This document shows, in pieces, positions 1 through 8,813 of a DNA stretch of 36,613 nt (the first letter of the stretch is position 1; each line of letters opens with the position of its first letter). The stretch covers positions 1 to 36,613 of the forward strand of contig JAMOMQ010000104.1 of NCBI GenBank assembly GCA_027066995.1, in the 5' to 3' direction. Made by a program: the position numbers and the translations under genes. The stretch comes from Flavobacteriales bacterium (GTDB taxonomy: Bacteria; Bacteroidota; Bacteroidia; Flavobacteriales; Flavobacteriaceae). Below the pieces are notes generated by a model. That model was not told the DNA's origin. It did not search any database and saw nothing but the letters and a program-made list of their open reading frames with translations.

Positions 1-2
1 TT

Positions 3-206
3 GCCGGTATTTTATTTGGTTTTAATCTGGGATTATGGTTTTCCGCCGGTATGATTATTTTGGCTGCCGGCAGTATTTTGTATCAAACATCCAATCTGCT
101 ACACAAATATCACACCGAACAATATGTGGCGGCAGCTTTGGGATTGTTTGCTTCATTAATGTTGCTGTTTTGGTATATTTTGCGGATTTTAATGTCAAGA
201 AAATAA
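3..206 (+). CDS. C-terminal end of a multi-TM membrane protein, probably Bax inhibitor-1 family (5' truncated by window edge)
   Basis: Open frame from the window edge: ...AGILFGFNLGLWFSAGMIILAAGSILYQTSNLLHKYHTEQYVAAALGLFASLMLLFWYILRILMSRK*; hydrophobic pattern and ALGLFASLMLLFWYILRI ending resemble BI-1/YccA family proteins. Confidence 0.6.
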   Translation, partial: AGILFGFNLGLWFSAGMIILAAGSILYQTSNLLHKYHTEQYVAAALGLFASLMLLFWYILRILMSRK

Positions 207-229
207 GAGATTGTAACCAACCATATCTA

Positions 230-260
230 AAAAGCCATTGACTATTTCAGTGGCTTTTTT
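230..260. terminator. Bidirectional rho-independent terminator
   Basis: AAAAGCCATTG-ACTATTT-CAGTGGCTTTT stem (one G-U) followed by T-run, between convergent genes. Confidence 0.75.
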
Positions 261-684
261 GTTTTTGAAACAACAATCCCGGAATCAAGATAAATAATAA
301 TAAAGGTTGTATCAAAACCCTTCTAACATAAAATAACCCTAAATAATTTCCGGTTTGATAGTGATTTAGTTGATAAATAAATAATAATATGCTGATAAAA
401 TAGACCAAACCATATAAACCAAACAAAAATTTAAGCAAATCTTTTTGTGGGAAAAGCAAGTGCAATATAGCAATGGAAATCAAGCTATTGATCCAAAATC
501 TCATGCTGTCCACCATGATTATATGTAACAATGACACCTTTGGCAATGCTTCTGATAAATAATCATATTGAAAAAAATCAATCAGAGCGTCGTTAAATAA
601 CTGTTTTTCAAAAAAACGAACAAAAACTAATAGAATGAGCAAAACAAATGCTAAAAAATATTTTTTTTTAGTTTGGAACATCAT
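247..684 (-). CDS. Exosortase F system-associated membrane protein
   Basis: Small multi-TM protein directly downstream of and overlapping xrtF by 17 nt; gene pairing typical of flavobacterial exosortase F loci. Confidence 0.75.
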   Translation of the reverse strand: MMFQTKKKYFLAFVLLILLVFVRFFEKQLFNDALIDFFQYDYLSEALPKVSLLHIIMVDSMRFWINSLISIAILHLLFPQKDLLKFLFGLYGLVYFISILLFIYQLNHYQTGNYLGLFYVRRVLIQPLLLFILIPGLLFQKQKSH

Positions 685-1219
685 TAATTTTTTTTATAAA
701 AATAATCCATAAAACAACCACAAACCCATAGATAAGTGCCGGAAAAACAATCCGGTGCGCTATGTCTTGATATTGAGGAAAAGCATAAAGTAAATAACCT
801 AAAAAAACAATACGAAACAAGTTAAAAATAAATATCAACACACCACCCAACATAGCGAATAACAAACTTTTTTTAATTTTTTGACCAAAAGCAATAACAA
901 ATGACACAAATAAAATAATAACAGATGCTGCCGTGCAGCCTTCAATAATTCTGGCTACATATTGTCCGTTGATAATCAATTTTAATCCGGATTCTCCGGA
1001 AATAGGCAAGGTTTTAACATCCAAACCCAAAAGGTGATAAATGCCGCTTACTGCCCTGCCTACCCATAAAGTTAGCGGATCGGTTTGTAAAACATAATGC
1101 CCCAAATACAAACTGTATAACCATACCAATAGCACATAAATCAATAAAAATTTAAAGATAAAAGCTATGGTTAATCGATATGTCCCAAACAATTTACGCA
1201 CAAATAAGATTTTGAGCAA
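668..1219 (-). CDS. xrtF: Exosortase family protein XrtF
   Basis: Multi-TM protein with EGCTAASVIILFVSFV (catalytic Cys region), NLFRIV (Arg) and DIAHRIVFPALIYG (His) exosortase motifs. Confidence 0.85.
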   Translation of the reverse strand: MLKILFVRKLFGTYRLTIAFIFKFLLIYVLLVWLYSLYLGHYVLQTDPLTLWVGRAVSGIYHLLGLDVKTLPISGESGLKLIINGQYVARIIEGCTAASVIILFVSFVIAFGQKIKKSLLFAMLGGVLIFIFNLFRIVFLGYLLYAFPQYQDIAHRIVFPALIYGFVVVLWIIFIKKINDVPN

Positions 1220-1228
1220 AGATAAAAA

Positions 1229-3268
1229 TTAATCGTCAATCTTATTCGCTTTTAAAATAAATGCGCCCTGATCATTTACATTGTAAAAAGTGGTATGATA
1301 TTGATTTGCAGAATGTTGCCAACGACGTATATAAGAAGGGTAATTGGAGCCGTCCACCACTATCAGTTTTGGTTTTAAATACAAAATAAGCCGGTCTAGA
1401 TTGATCTTGGGTGAAGACTGTAACACAACTATGTCCGGTTGAAAATGCTTAAATTGATAGACTCCCAAACTGTCAACGTGTAAAATTTGCCAATTTTTAA
1501 ACCGTTTATAAAAAGATAACGAATCAAATGTAATGTGAGAATAGTGCCTGTTAAAACTTTTTAGCAAATAATTGTTAACCAGACTACTATCTTGATAAAC
1601 TACCAAATTGTTACCATTGGCCTCTGCCACTACCGGAACTTTATATTGCTTATAAATGATATATTGCCGTATATGTTGCCGGTTATATTCTTGATACAAC
1701 AAGAGCAATTCAAAGCTTATAATCCAAACACCGAACCACCTCCAATATTTAAAGGTTCGTGGTCGTTTTAAAAGCAAATATAAAAGCAAACCGCCGGCTA
1801 TACTCATTAATAACATTGGCTTGGAAAAAAATATATCTTGTATCAAACTATGAGGCCAACCGGCAATCCACCGGTTTATATCTATTAAAACTTGTATTAA
1901 AAAACCTAGAAATTTGTATAAAAACTCAATGTCTAAATGAGTCAAACTTAAAATCATTAGTAAAAAACCGGTTATTAATATTACAAATAGCAGAGGAACT
2001 GTCAGCAAATTGGCTATAAAAAAATACTTTGGAAATTGATGAAAATAAAATAAAGTTAACGGCAAAACACCTATTTGTGCTGCGACCGACACCCAAAATA
2101 AATCGACCCACCATTTTAAAAATTTATGGCTAACCGGTGTTAATGACGACAATAAAGGATAAAAACTGACAATAGATAAAACCGCCATAAAACTCATTTG
2201 AAACCCCAATTGATATAAAAAATCAGGATTGATAATCAGCATCACCAATGCCGCTAAAAACAAGCTGTTATAAATATTGAGTGCACGTTTGCTTTGCAAT
2301 CCCAATTGCAAAAAACTAAACATAATAACCGCCCGCAATACCGAAGGCGAAAAACCGGTTAACATGGCATAAAACCATAAAAAACCAATGGTTAACAACA
2401 AAAACACAACTTTTGATTTATATTTGACCGGCTTGAAAATAAAATTAAGAAATATTAATAAAATACCGATATGTAAACCGGAAATAGCTAAAATATGCAC
2501 CGTGCCGGTTGCTTGAAAGTATTGATAAATATCCGGCGACAAATCTTGTCGTTGCCCCAACAATAAAGCAATAGCCAAACCTTTGACAGATTGTGACCAA
2601 TTTTGACGGGTAAGATTTGCTATAAAATATTCTCTAAAATTAGCACCCGTGTTAAAAATATCCGAACCGGTTTTACGGATTATTTTGTAAGCGACGTTTG
2701 TTAAATTTATTTGATGAAACAATTTGTTACGAGCCATAAATTTCTTATAATCAAAGCCATCAGGATTCTTAACGGTTTCAAAATTTTTTATCTGTAACGA
2801 ATCCACTAAAATGTCTAACCTGTCCCCTACTTTTAATCCTTGATTTGTTTTTGGCATTTTAATCAAAACATTCCCAATAACCTTTTGTTTGTTCAGAGTA
2901 AGCATTTGTCCGGTATATTGCCGAAAATAAGGCGTAGATTTGAGTTGGTTAACTATTTTAAGTTGGATAAAATTGGAGGTTTTAGCCTTAATAAAATGTG
3001 TATAATGACGGTCAAATTGACGAACATCAGTTCTCAACGCCAAACTCTGTCCGATAAAAAAACCGGTAAATAACACCGGAAATGTAAAATAAAACGCCGG
3101 CCAAAAAACTTTTTTTTGCAACCGGTGCAAAACTAACAAAGTCAATATACCCAAAGACAATCCTGCGTAAATACAAATAGCGGAACATATATGCCAATCA
3201 TAACCAACTATCCCTAACATAACTGAAAAGGTTATAATTATCATAGGATATTTGGATAATGCATTCAA
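1229..3268 (-). CDS. comEC: ComEC/Rec2 family competence/DNA-internalization protein
   Basis: 679 aa multi-TM protein with VHILAISGLHIGILLIFL, GFSPSVLRAVIMFS and GFQMSFMAVLSI motifs of the ComEC competence domain. Confidence 0.9.
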   Translation of the reverse strand: MNALSKYPMIIITFSVMLGIVGYDWHICSAICIYAGLSLGILTLLVLHRLQKKVFWPAFYFTFPVLFTGFFIGQSLALRTDVRQFDRHYTHFIKAKTSNFIQLKIVNQLKSTPYFRQYTGQMLTLNKQKVIGNVLIKMPKTNQGLKVGDRLDILVDSLQIKNFETVKNPDGFDYKKFMARNKLFHQINLTNVAYKIIRKTGSDIFNTGANFREYFIANLTRQNWSQSVKGLAIALLLGQRQDLSPDIYQYFQATGTVHILAISGLHIGILLIFLNFIFKPVKYKSKVVFLLLTIGFLWFYAMLTGFSPSVLRAVIMFSFLQLGLQSKRALNIYNSLFLAALVMLIINPDFLYQLGFQMSFMAVLSIVSFYPLLSSLTPVSHKFLKWWVDLFWVSVAAQIGVLPLTLFYFHQFPKYFFIANLLTVPLLFVILITGFLLMILSLTHLDIEFLYKFLGFLIQVLIDINRWIAGWPHSLIQDIFFSKPMLLMSIAGGLLLYLLLKRPRTFKYWRWFGVWIISFELLLLYQEYNRQHIRQYIIYKQYKVPVVAEANGNNLVVYQDSSLVNNYLLKSFNRHYSHITFDSLSFYKRFKNWQILHVDSLGVYQFKHFQPDIVVLQSSPKINLDRLILYLKPKLIVVDGSNYPSYIRRWQHSANQYHTTFYNVNDQGAFILKANKIDD

Positions 3269-3432
3269 AACCGGCTCATTAACTTTTCAAAGTTAATAAA
3301 AAAAGTTGTATAATCAATTATCAAAAATTATAAATCAAATTGAATACAACCGTAATTTTGAACATTGTTTATAACAAACATTTTTATTCCTTTCTTTTTT
3401 GTAATTTTGTAAAGATTGTATAAACAGCAGTT

Positions 3433-4494
3433 ATGAAAAACAAAAAAAATAAAATAAAGGTAGGTATCAGTGTCGGTGATTTAAATGGCATTGGCGCCGA
3501 AGTCATTTTAAAAACTTTTCAAAACAATATGATGTTTGACTTTTGCATACCTATTGTTTATGCCTCTACCAAAGCTTTATCATATCAAAAAAAATTATTG
3601 AATTTAAAAATAGATTTGCATGGTATTACTAAAGTCGATAATGCCTTTCCTAACAAATTAAATGTCTTAAATCTCTGGAAAGAACCTGTGCCTATTACAC
3701 CTGGCAAACCTACTAAAGAAATTGGCACTTATGCGGTTGATTCGTTTAAAAAAGCGGTTGAAGCCCTAAAAAAAGGTGATATTGATGTATTGGTCACAGC
3801 ACCTTTTAATAAAGAAACCATACAAGGTGACGAATTTGAATTTCCCGGCCACACCGATTATTTGGCACAAGAGCTGGAAGGCAAACCTTTGATGTTTATG
3901 GTTACCGAAGACTTAAAAATAGGTTTGGTCACCGATCATATTCCTTTAAAATATGTAGCCTCACAAATTACAGAACAAAAAATCATAGACAAGATACAAA
4001 CCATGTCTCAAAGCTTAAGGCAGGATTTCGGTATTGAAAAACCTGTTATTGCTGTCTTGGGACTTAATCCGCACTGTGGCGACGGTGGCATCATAGGCAA
4101 AGAAGATGATGAAATCATCCGTCCTACGATTAAAAAACTGCAAGATCAAAATCATTTGGTTTATGGTCCTTATGCGGCCGATAGTTTTTTTGCCGGCAAC
4201 AATTACAAAAAGTTTGATGCTGTCTTAGCTATGTATCACGACCAAGGTTTGATACCTTTCAAAACATTGAGTTTCGGTAAAGGGGTTAATTACACGGCAG
4301 GACTTGATAAAATCCGAACTTCTCCCGACCACGGTACAGCCTACGAAATTGCAGGTAAAAATATAGCCGATCCGGGTTCTTTTAGAGAAGCTGTGTTTAC
4401 CGCTATTAATATTTTTAGAAAACGAAAAGAATGGGAAGAATTGACCAATAATCCTTTGGCTATCCAAGAACGAAAATCTCAAAACAGGTCATAA
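3433..4494 (+). CDS. pdxA: 4-hydroxythreonine-4-phosphate dehydrogenase PdxA
   Basis: IKVGISVGDLNGIGAEVILK, FPGHTDYLAQ, LGLNPHCGDGG, AMYHDQGLIPFK and RTSPDHGTAYEIAG motifs. Confidence 0.95.
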   Translation: MKNKKNKIKVGISVGDLNGIGAEVILKTFQNNMMFDFCIPIVYASTKALSYQKKLLNLKIDLHGITKVDNAFPNKLNVLNLWKEPVPITPGKPTKEIGTYAVDSFKKAVEALKKGDIDVLVTAPFNKETIQGDEFEFPGHTDYLAQELEGKPLMFMVTEDLKIGLVTDHIPLKYVASQITEQKIIDKIQTMSQSLRQDFGIEKPVIAVLGLNPHCGDGGIIGKEDDEIIRPTIKKLQDQNHLVYGPYAADSFFAGNNYKKFDAVLAMYHDQGLIPFKTLSFGKGVNYTAGLDKIRTSPDHGTAYEIAGKNIADPGSFREAVFTAINIFRKRKEWEELTNNPLAIQERKSQNRS

Positions 4495-4517
4495 TACCAA
4501 ATACATATATAGAATGA

Positions 4518-4624
4518 GGCTGTCTCAAAAGGGTTTAATTAATAATTGTTAACCCTGATTTTCAAGTTAAAGATTTCTCTCTTTGTTTGAAATGATAGAT
4601 AATTCAATCTTTTGAGACAGCCTC
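4518..4624. repeat. MITE-like element, copy 1 (107 bp)
   Basis: Perfect 16-bp terminal inverted repeats GAGGCTGTCTCAAAAG (4518-4533) / CTTTTGAGACAGCCTC (4609-4624); 3' part nearly identical to the element at 22483-22611. Confidence 0.85.
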
Positions 4625-4648
4625 AAAACATGACTTTAGAATATTATA

Positions 4649-5449
4649 CTATTTCACAAAAGTTTTATGATAATATGATAAAAACTTTTGCACATCTTGA
4701 GGCCGGTTCATTTTCAACCCTTGTTTTTTAATATACTTTTTCAAGTCCCTCTCGTGAGACTTATCGTTCAATATTTTTAATATATTACGTTTACCCAAAC
4801 TTGCCGGCTTAAATAGGCTTCCTTTGGTTTTGATATAAAACCGTTTGTAGGTTTTAATGGCGTAGTCTTCATTAGCATCAGAATAAGGCATACCCTTCAA
4901 CTTGTTGTAAACCACAACTTTATAAATTTCTTTTAATACCAATGCATTTTTTGGCTTGTCACTAAAATATTGAAAAAAATGTTGCTTGGGTTTTTCACTA
5001 AAATTTAAATAAGATACCCTGACAAATTTTTTAACGCCATCCTCTTTATCAAATAAAGTTACCGTGAGCAAATTATCACTTTTCAAATTTAGTATGGGCA
5101 CTTCTGTGCTTACAAAACCGGGAATGTCTTTTTTCAAATCCTTAAAATAAATCATAAAACTATCATCCAATGCATCATAATTTACATGGGGCAAATGATA
5201 TAATTTTCTATCATTGAACAACACGTCGGCCTTTACCCATTTTGGCAACCACAACGGACTGCCTATGTAGTTTTTTATGGTTATATTATCATCAATATTA
5301 ATGTTTTCCAAACCAAAACTAACGGGTTTTAATTCTCCCGAATTTTGCATGGCCCATGTCAAAAAAGCACCCAAATCACCGGGCAAACTTTGTTGACCAT
5401 AAGTATGTGAAAATACAAATAAGATTAGTGCAATAATTAATTTTTTCAT
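4649..5449 (-). CDS. Hypothetical secreted protein (signal peptide MKKLIIALILFVFSHTYG)
   Basis: 266 aa ORF with N-terminal signal peptide; adjacent to and co-oriented with the enoyl-CoA hydratase-like gene. Confidence 0.75.
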   Translation of the reverse strand: MKKLIIALILFVFSHTYGQQSLPGDLGAFLTWAMQNSGELKPVSFGLENINIDDNITIKNYIGSPLWLPKWVKADVLFNDRKLYHLPHVNYDALDDSFMIYFKDLKKDIPGFVSTEVPILNLKSDNLLTVTLFDKEDGVKKFVRVSYLNFSEKPKQHFFQYFSDKPKNALVLKEIYKVVVYNKLKGMPYSDANEDYAIKTYKRFYIKTKGSLFKPASLGKRNILKILNDKSHERDLKKYIKKQGLKMNRPQDVQKFLSYYHKTFVK

Positions 5450-5453
5450 AAAT

Positions 5454-6206
5454 CTATTTTTTTAAACTATTTAATATATTCTTAGTAAAATCTTGCAAAA
5501 CCAATTTTGCCGAAATTTGAGCCTGTTCATTTAAAAGTTGCGGCCAATGTTCTGTCCCGCGCCATAATTCTTGTTTTAAAAGTTTGGTGGCATTTTCGTC
5601 ATATTTGACCAATCGACAGGCTAACAGTTCCACCTCATCATTTAGGATTTCCAAATTGTCAAAAACCTTGGCAAACAAGCCTTTTTCCCTACCCCAAAAA
5701 GCCGTATGCCAAGTAGTGGCATTAATTGTCAATTCACTAAAAGCTGCTGTCCCAATCTTACGCCTAACGGCAGGTGCTATCACATACGGGCCTATACCAA
5801 TAGACAGTTCGGATAACTTAACAGCTGCTAAATCGGTAGCCATGGCATAATCGGCAGCCGCTATTAATCCGACACCACCACCTACGGCCTTACCTTGCAC
5901 TTTGGCAATTACAAACTTAGGCACTTGTCGCATAGCCAAGATAACATTGGCAAACCCCATGAAAAAACTAGTGGCCGAATCCATATCTTTTAAAGAAATT
6001 AATTCATCAAAAGAAGCACCGGCACAAAAAGTGCGTCCTTCACTCTGTAAAACAATAACTTTTATTGTTGTATCGGCGCCGGCTTGACTAATGACACCGG
6101 AGAGTTGCTTCAACAAATGTCCGGGCATGGCGTTGCTTGAGGGGTGAAAAAATGTAATGGTGCCTATACCACCTGATTTTTCTAAACGGACAAATGCTTG
6201 AGACAT
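5454..6206 (-). CDS. Enoyl-CoA hydratase/isomerase family protein
   Basis: Crotonase fold motifs: SEGRTFCAGASFDEL, AKVQGKAVGGGVGLIAAADYAMAT, LSELSIGIGP. Confidence 0.9.
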   Translation of the reverse strand: MSQAFVRLEKSGGIGTITFFHPSSNAMPGHLLKQLSGVISQAGADTTIKVIVLQSEGRTFCAGASFDELISLKDMDSATSFFMGFANVILAMRQVPKFVIAKVQGKAVGGGVGLIAAADYAMATDLAAVKLSELSIGIGPYVIAPAVRRKIGTAAFSELTINATTWHTAFWGREKGLFAKVFDNLEILNDEVELLACRLVKYDENATKLLKQELWRGTEHWPQLLNEQAQISAKLVLQDFTKNILNSLKK

Positions 6207-6451
6207 AATACAATAAATTTAACAACGATAAAAATAACAATAATTACATTAACCAACAAAATTAATAAATCAAAAATAAAGCCAATATATGTTTTTTTAT
6301 AATTTCGATAATGTGTTCCTATACCTTGCGATACTTTATCATGTTTGTATAATTTATAACCGGAAGTTTGGTTGGGTTTAAATTTACGCCGGTTTTTGAG
6401 TAAACCGCGATTGTTACGAACACTTCCGGCACTGTCTATGTCAAATCCCAT
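6182..6451 (-). CDS. Small hypothetical protein with basic N-terminus and C-terminal TM segment
   Basis: 89 aa ORF overlapping the next gene by 25 nt; hydrophobic C-terminal segment IGFIFDLLILLVNVIIVIFIVVKFIVLCL. Coding status inferred only from position and composition. Confidence 0.5.
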   Translation of the reverse strand: MGFDIDSAGSVRNNRGLLKNRRKFKPNQTSGYKLYKHDKVSQGIGTHYRNYKKTYIGFIFDLLILLVNVIIVIFIVVKFIVLCLKHLSV

Positions 6452-6495
6452 AAAACAATTGATTTAACATTATAACGAAAAACTGACGCCAATTG

Positions 6496-7359
6496 TTACA
6501 AAACGTTGAGCACCTGTTCCTTTATTTTTTCCAAAGCATCTTTCATTTTAACCACTTCACGTTGCATGGCGCTATCATTGGCTTTTGAACCTATAGTATT
6601 GATTTCGCGTCCCATTTCCTGAGTAATAAAACCTAATTTTTTACCCTTCATTTCCTGATTGGAAGCTAATTCCTTTTCAAAATAATCCAGATGGTTTTGC
6701 AAGCGCACCTTTTCCTCGTTAATATCAAATTTTTCCAAATAGTAAATAAGTTCTTGTTCAAAACGGTTGGCATCCACTTCTTGTTGTAATTGTGACAAAG
6801 CCTCTTTTAAACGGCTTTTAATTCTACTTAACCTACCCTCATCCAAGCGTGCTATTTGAGTCAATCCATCTCTGATATTAGATAATCGTAAGCGTAAATC
6901 TTTTTCCAAGGCACCTCCTTCATCTTTACGATAACTTGTTAGTTTTGAGACAGCTGCATCAATAATTTTCAACACCTGTTGCCATTCGGTTTCTTCAAGC
7001 GCCTCAGATTCTGCTTGCAACACATCGGGCAGACGCAATATTGCAGCCATTAAAATACTTTGGTCTGCTTGTGGATTAATTACTTTTAATTGATCGAGAT
7101 ATGCGGTCAAAATCTTTGAATTGATTTTGTTTTTTGGCTTATCTTCCAAGTCTTCAATAGTCAAAATAACATCAATTTTTCCACGTTTTAATTGACCTGA
7201 CAACCGTTTACGCAGAAGCATTTCCTTTTCTCTGTAATGTGTAGGAATACGAGTTTTCAGATCTAAATTTTTACTGTTGAGCGCCCGCAATTCAACAGTA
7301 ATATTTTTATTTTGAAAAGTTTCTTCGGCTTTACCGTAGCCTGTCATTGATAAAATCAT
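6496..7359 (-). CDS. yicC: YicC family protein
   Basis: N-terminal ILSMTGYGKAEE and C-terminal KLGFITQEMGREINTIGSKAND...VVKMKDALEKIKEQVLNV are diagnostic of YicC. Confidence 0.95.
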   Translation of the reverse strand: MILSMTGYGKAEETFQNKNITVELRALNSKNLDLKTRIPTHYREKEMLLRKRLSGQLKRGKIDVILTIEDLEDKPKNKINSKILTAYLDQLKVINPQADQSILMAAILRLPDVLQAESEALEETEWQQVLKIIDAAVSKLTSYRKDEGGALEKDLRLRLSNIRDGLTQIARLDEGRLSRIKSRLKEALSQLQQEVDANRFEQELIYYLEKFDINEEKVRLQNHLDYFEKELASNQEMKGKKLGFITQEMGREINTIGSKANDSAMQREVVKMKDALEKIKEQVLNVL

Positions 7360-7364
7360 ATATT

Positions 7365-8255
7365 TTAATGTTTTTTAACCGACAGATTGACCAAATAAAC
7401 ACCCAGAATAATTAAACCGGCCGATATGATCTTCACCCAACTTAAGGTATCTGCACCTACAAAGATAGCAAAAATACTGGCAATTAACGGTTGCAAATAA
7501 ATAAAGACACTCATGGTAGTAGGTCTTAAAGCTTTTAAGGCAATTAAATTAAACAAATAGGTCAAGACCGTCGAAAACAAGACAACAAAACCTATTTTTA
7601 AATGAATACTCAAAGGTATAACTTCCCAATGCAACTGCAAAAATTCGCGAATGCTAAACGGCAGTATCAAAATAAAACCAAATGTGTATAACCATTTTGC
7701 AAAGGTAACCGGATTGTATTTTTCTAAAATAGGTTTGGCCAATATCAGATATAAAGCATAAGAAACAGCATTGAGAGCCACCAAAATATTTCCCAAACGC
7801 GGATTGCTCCCCGACAAGTGACCGGTTTTACCGTATAAGATTAAAAAAGCAGCACCGGCCATTCCTAATAAGACCCCCAAAATCTTATACCTGTTGATAG
7901 GATTTTTTAAGAATATAAAGGAAAAAACCATGACAAATATAGGAGCCGTTATCATCAACACCGATGCCGATATGGGCGAAGTATAAGACAATCCTGTCAA
8001 AAAACTCATCATATTGATGGCTATACCGAACATAGCTGCTATAAAAAATCGGATATAATCTTTTTTTACCACCTTTTCTTTAGGTAAAAACAACGATACC
8101 AACCAAAAGATGACCATAGCACCGCTAACCCGCATCAAAGTAAATGCATAAGACGGGATATGAACCTTCATAACATCTTTGGCAATAGTAAAAGTAACTC
8201 CATAAATCAATGAAGCCAAAAACGCAAATAATATCCCCTTTTGCCGGCGTGTCAT
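7365..8255 (-). CDS. EamA/DMT family transporter
   Basis: 10-TM protein with two EamA-like repeats (YGVTFTIAKDVMK...; SYALYLILAKPILEKYNPVTFAKW...). Confidence 0.9.
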   Translation of the reverse strand: MTRRQKGILFAFLASLIYGVTFTIAKDVMKVHIPSYAFTLMRVSGAMVIFWLVSLFLPKEKVVKKDYIRFFIAAMFGIAINMMSFLTGLSYTSPISASVLMITAPIFVMVFSFIFLKNPINRYKILGVLLGMAGAAFLILYGKTGHLSGSNPRLGNILVALNAVSYALYLILAKPILEKYNPVTFAKWLYTFGFILILPFSIREFLQLHWEVIPLSIHLKIGFVVLFSTVLTYLFNLIALKALRPTTMSVFIYLQPLIASIFAIFVGADTLSWVKIISAGLIILGVYLVNLSVKKH

Positions 8256-8614
8256 AAACTTTGCAATTTTTGTTGTAAAGCAGCTACATTTTTTTTGCTG
8301 CTACCTATAAAAATATCACTGTCAACAATGACCACCGGACGTTTTAAAAAAGTATATTCTTGTAATAAATAATGTTTATAGTCTTTCTCATACAATGGCA
8401 TATCTTTAAGCCCCATTTCCTTATACTTTTTGGCACGCCTGCTAAACAAAGCTTCATAAGAACCTGCCAAAGTTTTCATTTCATCCAATTGTTGTGCTGT
8501 TACCGGTTGTGCTTTTATTTCCTGAAACTCAAAACCATTGAGCAAATCACCCATTTGTTTAATAATACGTCGCGACGTATCACAAGTTTTGAGATAATAC
8601 ACTTTTCGTGTCAT
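8252..8614 (-). CDS. ArsC/Spx/MgsR-like thioredoxin-fold protein
   Basis: MTRKVYYLKTCDTSRRIIKQ; C-x2-S active-site pattern, C-terminal TFLKRPVVIVDSDIFIG typical of ArsC-like family. Confidence 0.85.
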   Translation of the reverse strand: MTRKVYYLKTCDTSRRIIKQMGDLLNGFEFQEIKAQPVTAQQLDEMKTLAGSYEALFSRRAKKYKEMGLKDMPLYEKDYKHYLLQEYTFLKRPVVIVDSDIFIGSSKKNVAALQQKLQSL

Positions 8615-8724
8615 AAAATTATAATTTTGGCGTAAAAATAAATAAAAATAAATAGAAGAAACCGCCTGAATAATAAGTTTAATTTATAGAATGTTAAAAT
8701 ATTATTAAACAATATAAAATAAAT

Positions 8725-8756
8725 CTGTCAAAATGACAGTCCGGCCTTATTTTTGC
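8725..8756 (+). promoter_or_regulatory. Palindrome CTGTCA-AAA-TGACAG (8725-8739) abutting a -24/-12 sigma54-like element cGGccttatttttGC (8742-8756)
   Basis: Seen directly; GG (8743-8744) and GC (8755-8756) separated by exactly 10 nt. A sigmaA-type TATATTTG (8758-8765) is also present just downstream. Confidence 0.55.
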
Positions 8757-8813
8757 TTATATTTGCATAAGCATCATATTATTTTTTAATCCTTTAATAA
8801 CCAACTATAAATT

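Noticed and set aside
35-241. Supplied 68-aa ORF
   Set aside because: It is out of frame with the convincing membrane-protein C-terminus that runs from the window edge to 206.
8319-8333. CTGTCAACAATGACC inside the ArsC-like gene as a palindrome-family site
   Set aside because: Half-site spacing is 4 and the position is mid-coding, with no -24/-12 element nearby.
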